Assembly (NCBI RefSeq): GCF_000006565.2
Contig: NC_031478.1
Coordinates: forward strand, 5,852,212 to 5,916,211
Source: Toxoplasma gondii ME49
Lineage: Eukaryota; Apicomplexa; Conoidasida; Eucoccidiorida; Sarcocystidae
Direction of reading: 5' to 3'
DNA length: 64,000 nt
Both the position numbers and the translations under genes were made by a program. The stretch's first letter is position 1. Each line of letters begins with the position of its first letter. The notes under the pieces are model-generated. The model was not told the origin of the DNA and searched no databases. It saw only the letters and a list, made by a program, of their open reading frames with translations. Of the stretch, positions 49,338-60,017 are shown piece after piece.

Positions 49338-50296
49338 GTCCCCACATTTGCATATAAATGTACATGCATTTGTGTAGAAGGCGTGAGGCTGAAAACGTCG
49401 ATATCTGAAAATACGTGAAAGGGCTTATATGGATAGGATCGTACTTCATAACCTTTTACGCAAGTACTCCATATATATATATATATATATGTATAAATTA
49501 TCTATTCGCATTTCCGAGTCTGTGGCCGCTAGTCCCCTCGAGCTCTACCTCGACGTCCAGTGCCAACTTTCCAAGCAAAGGTCTGAGCCGTTCGTCGTGC
49601 GTGACTATGAAGATAAATACGTCTGTGTATAGACCTATGTATTTATATGTGTGTATATGCTGTGCTTTCTCTGTCATGCGCGTATCTTGCTTTGTGAATC
49701 CTTTGGGAGATATGGAGGCATGTTCACGAGGTGTAGACCCGGTGTTGAACTGCTCGCGTTTGTGTCGCGATTTCGTTGCGGGAACCTGGGCGACTCGCTG
49801 GCTGTCGAGGAGGTACGAAAGGTCTCTTTTTTGAGGAGGCAAACGCTCCTTTCTGTGAGCGAGTTGCGCCGACCGGTTTGGGGACTCGATGCGACAGGCT
49901 GCGTCGAATCTGGTGTCGAGAAATCCTTCGACTTTTTTTTACAAGGATCTGCGCAGGGGAGCAGTCGTGCGTGGGGTGAGGCGAACCGGCAGAGAGGATT
50001 TATTCGACTCAGAGTTCTCTAAGACCCGTTTCAGGTTCGAGAGATTTCACGATTCCTTTGCTTCGGGGGGAGTTTACAGAGCCAACTGTGTGTTCAAGAG
50101 AATCCGTTTCCTTTGTGTTGATCCGAGAGAACAGTCTGTGCAGAGACAGTTGGAGAGTCGAGGGAAGACCCTTTGCGTTTGCTTGCAGCCAAAGACTCGC
50201 GTCGTCCTCGACACAAACCTCCCGACGCCAGAGGCGCAAGTGTGTCAGATGCCGTTCCTGCCTGGCGCGTACTACAAGGTGCCTCTTTCTCTGTGA
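42937..50296 (+). CDS. GCVT: Glycine cleavage system T-protein (aminomethyltransferase), N-terminally extended, 11 exons, about 892 aa
   Basis: Transfers the aminomethyl group from lipoyl-H-protein to tetrahydrofolate in mitochondria. Exons: 42937-44348, 44854-44967, 45330-45388, 45984-46157, 46581-46712, 47177-47250, 47738-47921, 48554-48781, 48997-49112, 49519-49596 and 50189-50296. Exons 1-9 join in phase and follow the family in order: LHEVHASLGAKFV, SSHLHTRTCASLFDL, LERLVVGDIQ, TLFTNEQGGIEDDVIV (holding the conserved Asp), VQGPQAMDVM, RCGFSGEDGFE, GARDTLRQEAGLC, DIDEQTTPVEAALGW, KRVGLCL, VGIVTSSCFAPSL, MPFLPGAYYK. The start has the context GCGAAAATGGC. Residues 1 to about 460 precede the fold and are Ser/Arg-rich; the first part could be a mitochondrial presequence, the rest has no match I recognise. 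Human AMT is 403 aa. An insertion of about 35 residues lies before KRVGLCL. Exon 10 (donor GTC|GTGCGT) is the least certain. Only the last exon's end resembles the usual C-terminus. Confidence 0.9.
44537..44605. repeat. (TA)n tract in GCVT intron 1
   Basis: About 69 bases of TA with regular ATG interruptions, inside intron 44349-44853. Confidence 0.9.
45083..45118. repeat. GA-rich simple repeat in GCVT intron 2
   Basis: Runs of GAGA and GAGTGAGA in intron 44968-45329, which has no TA tract. Confidence 0.8.
45527..45698. repeat. Two (TA)n tracts in GCVT intron 3
   Basis: Tracts at about 45527-45552 and 45664-45698 inside intron 45389-45983. Confidence 0.9.
46207..46233. repeat. (TA)n tract in GCVT intron 4
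   Basis: About 27 bases of pure TA, starting some 50 bases after the donor at 46158. Confidence 0.9.
47372..47416. repeat. (TA)n / TATGCA tract in GCVT intron 6
   Basis: TA tract passing into TATGCATATATGCATATA, inside intron 47251-47737. Confidence 0.85.
48033..48255. repeat. (TA)n tracts in GCVT intron 7
   Basis: Tracts at about 48033-48070 and 48225-48255 with a shorter one near 48188-48197, inside intron 47922-48553. Confidence 0.9.
49210..49491. repeat. Three (TA)n tracts in GCVT intron 9
   Basis: Tracts at about 49210-49229, 49303-49335 and 49470-49491. The last ends about 27 bases before the proposed exon-10 acceptor. Confidence 0.9.
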
Positions 50297-52316
50297 AGTC
50301 TCTCCTTGGCAGAGGCGCGAGGTACTCGGCTGTCCCCTCGAGTGGTTTCTTGTTCCTCCGTCGGCTCACAGCGAGGCGAGACACCGCTCGAGAAGTCAAC
50401 TTCGAAGTCGTTCATCCGCTTTCCGTTCAGCGCTTCCGAAGTCTGCGAAGTGGAAGTCAAGTTTTCGTTCCGTCTTTTCCTTACGACTTGTCTGTGCCGC
50501 CTCTCCTGTATTTCCTCGCGCGGAGCCACTGTCTCCGTCCGCGAGCTCAGCGAGAGAGTGCGTCTGAAGGAACAGGACTGGGGGGTTCGTGAGGTGCCTT
50601 CGCCTTCACGAAAGCCAGCTCGATTCTCGTTCTCGCCGGTGGTGTCTGCCTTCATGCCTTCAAGGCGGAGAAGAGCAGGAACAAAGCAGAGCTTCGCGAT
50701 TGAGAGAAGCGACCTTACTGTGACTTCATTCGCTGTTTGAAACGCACGCAGTGCCTCTCCTGCTCACTGGCGTTCCTTTTTCAAAGACTTCATTCTCGAC
50801 ATGCACTGCCCAGTGCGTCGAAGAAGGAGAGAAACGGGGACACCAACGCAAGTCGCGCCTAAGAGAAAACAACGAGCGTTTCTCTTCTGCGTTCCGCAGC
50901 TTTCGTGACAGTCCTCCACTCTTTAAAAAGCGAAAGAAAAACAAACAGTCTCTGTTCCACCACGGCTCCCTTCTCTCAAAGTCGGGACCAAACCCAGAGC
51001 CACCGTTCTGCAGCGCATGCAGTCACGAGAGCAGCCTCTCGAACGCACACCTGATGTGCCAGACAGGCGCGGGGGGTTCAACACTCTCCACCGTTTTTGT
51101 TTTTGCCTGTCGCTGCTCCGAGCGAAAAAAGCGAGTTTTTTAGAGTCCCTGAAAAAGACAAGAGCCTGCCTGGGAGCTCGTGGAAGAAAGGAAAAAACAG
51201 AACCATCTTTGAACAACCGGCCTCCTTCGAGAGAGGGGCTTGACAAAAAGCACAAACGAAGTCCTTGCAGGATGCGACCAGCAAGATAGAACCCAAAGCA
51301 ACATCCCAGGTCTCCGCACATGCGAATCTACATACGCGTAAATAAATACATATATGTATGTATATAAACATATATATATATATATATATATATATGAATA
51401 CATCGGCCGCGACCGGAAATGATACTTTTGGTGTCATTAGCATCAGTCGAATCTGAGAAAGAATGATAGTCCCTGCGAGTCATGAACTCGCTCGATCCGC
51501 AACTGGATAGGTGCCCTTGTTGTAGGAGAGGACAAGAGAGTGATCATGCGACTGCATGCAGAAGTCGCATTTGTTTTTCGTTTCATTTTGTCGCAGACTT
51601 TACAGTCACTTCGCTTAATCACACGCAAAAGATGCTGCGATAAGAAGACCGCGAGAAGGGAGCTTTCTTATGTTGCCTTTGGCCTCAACAGTTGCCGTTG
51701 CCAGCGCAAGTCCTTCAGTTCTCCGAGGAGAATGATGACCTCTCGAGAGCTTGAAAAGAAGAAAAGTTGAGTTACTCATTTGAGAAGCGTACAGGCACTG
51801 TCTCTGCATGCAGAAGCCAGGAGTGGGAGCGAACGGAAGGGCGAAGCTGCATGCGGCACACTCATATATGCAGGGAGACTGTAGACTTCCTTTCCTCACA
51901 GTCAGTCAAGAAACATCTCCCAGTTGACCCTGAGAAAAAGCCTGAGGCCGTCACCAGGCAGCGCGCATGCCGCAGGCACCTCGGCAGGATGCAAGCGGAT
52001 GCACTCATGCACTCGGCTCGACAGAGAGAAAACAAATGGAAAAATGAGGAGGAAAACCTTGGTTTTTTCCTGAGCCAAAATAACTGTTGTTCATGCCCAC
52101 AACAGGCGCCGGCGGGCGAGAACGCCAGACGATCACGACGGCTGATGGACGCGAGTCGCAGAGAAGGAAAGGTTCAGGGTGGGATGAAACTCTTTGAATT
52201 GGTGGCCAAGCTGAAAAACGACTCTCCAGCCAAAGAAAGCATCACTTAGCTGTAAAATTGCGGAAGGTGCTTGACTGTTGGGGCTATCTACGGAAGGAAT
52301 TTGCTGAGAAAAGGGG
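50297..52316. other. Convergent intergenic region between GCVT and REV1
   Basis: Two kilobases that should hold the 3' untranslated regions of both genes. No frame with recognisable content. A (TA)n tract lies at about 51367-51396. Confidence 0.5.
51367..51396. repeat. (TA)n tract, intergenic
   Basis: About 30 bases of TA, one of few tracts in the window outside a modelled intron. Confidence 0.9.
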
Positions 52317-55300
52317 TCACCAGACTCGAGATTGGGACAAGAATCGGAACATGCTAAAGTTAAAGGAAAGGGCGACACGAGGCGGCAAAACCTTTGTCAG
52401 GCCCAACAGCTCACGCGCCCTCTCCTCACCTGGCGATTCTGGCTCTTCGTTTCTTCTTTCTCTCTTCCTTCCCTCTTCAGCTTCGCTTTCCTTTTCCTCC
52501 CGATGATCCTTCCCCCCGTTGTGATTCTCTCCTTCTTCCCTTTCTTCTGCTGTCTTGCCTTCGGCTTCTTCGGGCGTCGTGCAGCCTGCAGACTCGTGAA
52601 AGAGATGCATGCGTTCCTCGCCGGAGCGACTCTGTTGAAAGCTATTGGTCTTATGGCGACTTCTCTCTATTCTTGCCCCACCCTCTCCACTCCCGGGATC
52701 CCCCAGCGTTTCTGTGCCGCCCAGGAAGGCAAGCAACTCGCGGCTTAGAGCCCACTCCAGCCGTTCTCTTTCTTCTTCCTCTTCGTCTTGCTCGTCCTCT
52801 TCGTCTTCTTCGTCTTGTTCTTCCTCTTCTCCTTGCTCTCCTGCCTCTTTTTTTTCAGAAAATCCGTCTTGTTTTCTTGCCTTGCCTCGGCGGTTGGGCG
52901 CGCGGCTGGTTTTCTGCGCTTCTGCCTTGAAGCTTCTTCGTCGCCCCTTGACGACTCTCTTCGCTTCATCTGTCTCTTCTCTGTTCTCTCCTCCGACCCT
53001 CGTATCACTTGCTTCGTCTTCTCCTTCTCCGTTCTTCGCCGCTGCTCCTGTCCTTGCTTCGGCACCCCAGAGAGGCTGTCCGCCTCCCGCCAGGCCTCTT
53101 CTTCTCCCCTCTCGGGTGTGAGTCCACTGCTCTTCCACCGCCGCCATCTGCTGCGCCGCCTCTCTGGCCGCGAGAGCGAGAGCGGCGCCTCGAGTCGCCC
53201 GTCTGTACACCGCGCGCGAGAGGAAGGCGAGTGAGGGAGGCATACGCGACGGCGCTTCTTGGAACTGCACGAGACTTGCTCTGGAGACGCAAAAGGCTTG
53301 AGCCTCCTCCAGGCCTCTCTGAAACCCCCGCAGGAACTCCGCGCGCCACTGAACGTCACTTGCAGAAGAAGACGTTGGACTGGCGAGAGGCTCGACGGAC
53401 GCGTCAATGCGGCCGACAGACGACTTGTCCAGTGCGCCCGTTTTCTCTTGCTTTCTTCCGTTCCTGTCCTTTGCGTCTGCTGCTTCCGCCAGGCTTTCTC
53501 CCTCGACCGCGTCGCGGAATCTCTCTCTCGACCTCTGTCTTGACGTTTCGCCTTCCGCTTGCGCGAGCGGATTCGGTTCCTTTTCGAAGGTCCTGAGTTC
53601 GCCGTCTGTCGCGCATGCAGCGGCTGCCCACTGTCCAGCCGTGAGGAACCCCAGAACGAGGACCTTCCCGGCGACGCGAGACAGCAGGAGCTTTCCCTCG
53701 CCCGAGCAACCACAAACTTTTTGCAGCACTTCGTTCTCTCTCCACAAGTCTTCCAAGGCTCGCAGCGACCGCCGACGAACGCGCGAAAAACGAGGCCGCC
53801 TCACTCTGCCTCTCGCTCCCTCTTTTCTCGGACTTCCGCTGCATGCGCCGTGACGCCGCGAGGAAGGAGAACCTGGTGAAAGAGCGGTACAAGCAGAGGA
53901 GGCCTTTAATCGTTCTGAAGAGCCGACAGTCTGTGCAGAACCTGCGAGACGGCCCAACCGTGACGGAGGCGGAGACAGGCTCGGAGGAAAAGCGTGAGAT
54001 TCAGAAAAGAGAGCAGAGCGGTCGTTTCCTCTAGACTCGAGACGAGGATGCGAGGACAGGCGAGAGAAACTTTCTCCCTCGAGTCTACCACCCGCGTTTC
54101 CTATCTGACGATTTGTTCCCTCGCGTCGCCCCTCCACCTCTATGTTCTCCAGTGCAGAGTGAAAGAGTTCTCCCTCCTCCGTCTCTTCTTTCTCCAGTGT
54201 ACAGACACCGCCGGGTGCCTCTTGCGCCTCTGCTTCCTCGTCGTTCTCCTCGTCTTCGTCTACAACGTTGATCACCTGATTCGACGGGGAAGACGTCCCG
54301 CTGTTTGCTTGGCTTGCTTCTTCTCTCCGCCCTCCGTCGCCCTCCTGCGCGAACGACGCTGGTGCCTCCAAACTGGCGACGCCTGAGGACTTGTTCGTTG
54401 CGTGAGTCTCCTCATTCTGCCCTCTCTCAGTCTCCCCCTCTCCGGTCTCAGGGCTCTCTTCCGCGCCCTCGCTCTCCACTCGGCCCCACAACATCAAAGG
54501 GCCTTCTCCTTCCCCTCCGCGGTGTCCGGCGCTAGTTGGGCTCCAAAGACGCGTGTCTCTGCCGCCTTGAGTTCCAGCCGCGGCGCCTCCGGTCGTGTGA
54601 GGCGAGCCTCTGGGCGTAGTCTCGGCGGGTCTGCCCCTCTCCCAGGGCTCATCGTCATTCAGGAGAGAAACAACTTCTCTAAAGCCGGAAGAACGCCTAT
54701 TTGTCCTCTCCCGTCTGCACTCTCTCTGTTCCGCCAGCAGCGGGAGGAGCAGCTGCTGCTTCCCGTCTGGTCGCCCTCGCGGCCCTTCTCTTTTCCGTCT
54801 CGCGTCGCGGCCTGCAGAGACAGGGCTCTTGGCTAGTGCCCTCTTGCCCTTTTCTTCCTTGTCGAAGGAAAGGAGGCTGCTGTGTGCAGTTCGCTTCCCT
54901 TCGTTAAACTCCGCAGCATCCAGTGAACTCCGTCCAGACCGACCTGAGTCTCCACGACGAGTGCTCAGAGGAGACAGCACCACCGTCGCCGGCGTCGCGG
55001 GAGTCGAGACGCGCCGCAGCGACGGCGTCGATACACTCGAGCCTGTGCCGCGGCCTGGTGAATGCCGGCGCGGCTGCGGTGTACCTGGCGGAGAGGAGCT
55101 GAGACGTCGGGAAGCGAGGAAAGCGTCTAGAGACGTAGATGCAGAAATGCGTTTTTGCCTGTCACCTACTGGCCGCGTAGCCTCTCTCCCCGGTCTCGAG
55201 GTCCGCCTTCGTCCACGTTCGTCGCAGCGGGGCGTTGCAGCGAAAGGCGACTTCCCTGGGCAGACGGCCAACGCCTGAGAAGCGAAAGGCGACTTTTCGA

Positions 55301-57190
55301 AGGGCGGACTCTGCACCTCACATGCAAACGGAGACGACCGAGCAGCTGGCAAAGAGGAACGAGAAGAAGACAAGGAAGCGGAAGAAGATGATGAGGAAAA
55401 GGAAGAAGTGGAAGAAGGTGATGGCGAAGAAGAGAAAGACGATGACGATGACGAGGAGGAGAAGGAGAAGGAAGCAGAAGAGGAAGGAACAGGGGGAGGC
55501 GCAAAGATGGGGGAGGAGACGACCGTGATTCGTCGAGTTAGAGGTGACAGAATTGTGGGCTCTGGAAAAAGGGACTTTGGGTGCGGTCCTTCACAGAGAA
55601 AAGATGCACTCTGTCTAGATGGCGACAGTCGTTCGAGTGCCCTCGCTTTTCTTTTGCTCCCCTCCAGATACGCGTCACCTTCCACTGTGTCTGCTTCTTC
55701 CACGGAATTCCTCCCCTCGCCCAGACCTTCCTCGCCTTCTGCCCCGCTTGCCATACTCGTCTGACTCTCGATTTCGACGATTTCTACTACGACCTCTTTC
55801 GGCTTTCCATCTTCTCCAAATTGTTTGACCGTTTCCCCTGCACCGCTCTCGACTTCCTTTCCCTCCTTCTGGTGCTCCCTCGCTTCCTCCTCTCGGCTCT
55901 CTTCGTCTTCCTTCGCTGCTCTCTCTGCATGCATCTTCTCCCTTCCGCGCTTTTCCTCCTCTTCCTCCTTCTTTCTCGTTCGTTGCTCGTTTGCCGACCC
56001 GGCGCTAGCAGTGCTGTCTGCTGCGGCGCGCGTCGGGACAAGGCCGTCCTCGCTCGAGTCCTGCGACGAGACGACGACGACGTCAGGCCTTTCCGCCCCA
56101 GGGTGCCTCGAAGCCGACGCCGAGGCGGAGCAGAGAGAAAGGAAGTTGTCCATGACGTTTCGCTGACGCCGAAGCTGAAGCGAGCGAGCGCGCTCTGCCG
56201 CCTCCAGTTCTTCTTGTTCACTCTCGGTCCTCAAACTCAGGAGAAGAACGTTGAAGCCGCGCAGATCCTCTGGCGGACACACGCTGAAGAAGACAGAGTC
56301 CTCCAGACGGGCATGTGCGCATTCATGCATGCAAAAACGCATGCACACAGATGTTTATTCCGTATCCGTAAAGAAGATATCGACAGATGTACATCCAAAG
56401 AGAAAGAAGCGACTCACGGAATTCCCCTCAAGAGTGCCGCCAGAAGAATAAGAAGAAACGCATGATAAGAATCACTGCCCAGACACTACAAACACAAACT
56501 TCACAGAGAAAATCCTTCCCCCGAAAAAGCGACGCATGCACCCGTCGCTGGCATGTCGCTTGGATGTACACCTCGAACGCATATGGATTGATTTATTTTA
56601 TTTCTGTGTAAGTAGAATGTGAATTTGGATCTCTTTTGCTGGCTTGTGTTCTCCATGGGGAACATGTCGTCACTAAGATGAACTGCATGCTCAACTGCTT
56701 GATGCCTCACCCTTGAAAGTGACAAATCCAAAGAACCGCGAGTTCGCGAAAGACGTCGGCCTCGCTTTGGACGGCTGTCGCCTTCCGCTCGCTCTCGCTC
56801 TTTTTCTCTTTTCTTCTCTCTCTCGACTCCGACGCCTCTGTCTCCGCTTCGACGAGTCCAGACCCCTGCAGGCCCCCGAGCGGAGACAGTGGGGAGACAG
56901 AAGGGATAGTTTGAGACTCCAGTCCCGCCGGTACAGGCTCCGAGCAGAGGCGATATCCCGAAAGGACGTCGCAGACTCCTGCGCCGAGGAACTTTTCTGT
57001 CTCCACCGGAACGCCCTCTCGGCGGCGGTAAATCTGCAGAGTGACAAGGAAATCTCTGCTGTCTTCAGATCAAGCCAAACAGAATTTCACGCCTACTTAT
57101 GCAGATATACATATATACATATATATATACATATACATATATATACATATACATATACATATATATATACATATACATATATATATATAC

Positions 57191-57223
<33 letters not shown>

Positions 57224-59971
57224 CGTACAGGAGTATACCTGATCTGCGCATGTGATTAAGTGTATATACAAATAAGTAAGTGTGACCTCCAAATTTCCAT
57301 ATATATATATATATATATATATACATATGAGGGTGCGTGTATAAGGTCACGAGGAGGGACCGCTGAGAGAGAGCCCGCAGTGGAGGGAGAGACAGACAGC
57401 CGAAGGATGGAAGAGCTTCAGAATGTTGCTGTATCAGGGACGCAAGCAGATCCTTCATGAAGAAATCGCATTGATGTATTCGCCACTGAAGTTCACACAT
57501 GCTCGTATATATACGTATGCGCAAAGCAATGTATACATCTAGCTCAATAGTACAGACATTCTGTAAACAGAGACAGCGAATGCGTAAACAGTAGCGAAAG
57601 AGGTGAAGGGCAGGAAGACGTACGTATGAACACTGAGATGTTCATCGCATTTTCATGCACAGAAGAATTGAGTCGATCGGTTGTTGCGACTTTTTGGCAA
57701 TTCTGAAAGAGTTGACAGAACTTTTGCGAGTCCACGTTTGTTGACTCTGCGGTTTCGACGCTTGAGTACCTTCAATCCCAGGCGCGGGGCGACCAGGCGA
57801 TGCATTCGCAGCCGTTTGTGGGCTTCGCCAGCGAGCTGTCTGAGCAGGTCGAATACCTCCCTCTCTGCATGCAGTCGAATGCCCCAATTGACGCTGATTG
57901 TCAAACTCCGCGAACTCGGAACCACCGTCGCACCTGCCGCGAGACTCTGCTCAGAATACGAAGGAGACGAAGACGAAGACGCGGAAGGTAAACAAGGGAG
58001 CGAAGAAGAAGGCGAGACCGCAGAGGGGAGAGATGTCGAAGGGTGGAAGGAAGAAAAGAAGCAAAGATCACTGCAAGTCTCCGCAGCGAGAAAGTCTGCC
58101 CCCTCGACCGTGGGCGACTTCCGATCTTCGATGGCCCAGTCGGAGGAGGAAGGCTCAGGCAGAGTGCTGGGACATCCACCTGTCTCCGAAGGCGACACAC
58201 GCAGATTGTGAGAAGAAGAAGACGAAGACGAAGAAGAAGAAGACGAAGAAGAAGACGAAGACGAAGACGAAGACGAAGACGAAGACGAAGAAGAAGAAGA
58301 AGAAGAGTGGAAAAGAGAGGACAAAGGAGATGCAGAGTGAGTGAGGAGTGAGGGAGAGAAAGGGGGAAGTGGACGAGGGTCGCAGCCATGTGCCATCCAC
58401 CAGATCATGGCGCCGCGCTTCCTTCCTGGAAAAGGACCGGAAAAGACTCAACCACAAAAGGGAGAAGTTCGTTTCCATTCTTATATTCTAGAATCCATCA
58501 GAGACTGGAATTTACGAAAATGTACATGTACATCTAGGCCTGTGTATGTGTGGTATGAAACTCGACAGAACAGGCACCGGCAAGATGTGTACATTGTTGT
58601 ATTGCTTCATGCATGGAACCGGAATTCGGTAGACTGGATCTCATCATCCCTGCTGGCATCTAGATACTGGATTCGCATGCACATGCAGAAGGCAAGTTTA
58701 GAGACGGCCAAGCGTTCGACGCATGCGACGGCTTGAAAAGTGACAGAAGGTCTGCTCGATCTATCTAAACAATGGAACGACAACACTATTTGCTTCGATC
58801 CGTGGAAGAGCATATCCGCCAAAGCTCGCATCAGAATGCCTGGCTGTTCTCCGTGACTGGGCCTACCGAGGAGATTCTGAAGCACGCGCAAACTGCGGAT
58901 CCCCTCCTTCATCACTTGCCCGCACAGCCTCAGGCGTCCTGCCTTCTCCACTTTCTCTCCCAACATGCTCCCGACGCCTGGCAGCTTGCGAAGAGGAACT
59001 TGGTCCATGAAGGCCCACAGGAAACTCTCCCGAGGCCGAATCACACACACACCATCCCGAGAGAGAGAAGAAGAGGAGGAGGAAGAAGAAGAAGCTTTAG
59101 GCTTCGCTTGAAGGCCAGCGAGTTTGGCTGCAAGCAAGTTCGGTCCAGCCCCGATGGAGACCCAGCACCCTGTTCTCTCGAAGATGCGTTGGCGCAGTTC
59201 GACGCATGCGTCGAGAATCGCTTTCTCTGCTTCTCCGGACTCACTTCCGTCCGCAAGGCCTTCTGTCTCCTCGTTGCTCTCACCGTTCCTTGGAGCGAGA
59301 AGAAGCTGTACATATGTCTGCCGCAGAGCAGGAGAGAAGGCAGCGAGGTCACGAATGAAGACGCAAAGAGGCAAATCGCGCTCATTAGAAGACAGCAAAG
59401 TGGAAGCAGTCACATGCATTCTCAGAATTCACCTTGGATGCCAGCATGAGCGCCGTTTGTGAGACCGCTTGTCACTCTCTCGGTTTCCTCTTCCATGTGT
59501 GTCTTCCCCTTATCCCCTTCTCTTCTGGCGTAAATCTGCATGCACGCGACAGGACTTCCTCCACCGTGTCTCGTAAAACCGAAAACCTATAACTCCCTCT
59601 GCAGGTGTGCTTCTCCGCATCGCCCCATCTCTTGCCTCGTCTCGACAGAGATCGAGGCGTCGCCTGTAGAAGGTGCAGAGTCCTTTGGATCACGATTCGT
59701 ATTGAAAGGGCACAGGTAAGCTGTTCGTAGGATCAGTACCATCATGCTGGAGAGAGCGTCTGACAGTCTGTCCTCAGTCCCAGGGTAAAAGACGTCCAAT
59801 CTCTCCTGAAGTTTAGAACCGCGTTTTCTCGCCAGTACCTACAGCCCTCACAGTCACTCGATACACACAAAAGTCGCCACCCATTCGTCGCCTTCATTTC
59901 GAGGCAGGACACGCAGACGAATTAACATTCAATACCTATGCATACATAAAGAAGATATATGTAAACATGCA

Positions 59972-60017
<46 letters not shown>

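Noticed and set aside
52745..53713. 322-codon frame on the - strand overlapping REV1 exon 8
   Set aside because: Shadow frame of the Ser/Glu/Arg-rich REV1 extension; the REV1 frame is continuous with conserved motifs.
57901..58408. Poly-Leu/Arg and poly-Ser frames across the GAA/GAC repeat
   Set aside because: Artefacts of the triplet repeat inside REV1 intron 5; only 57946-57770 matches REV1.
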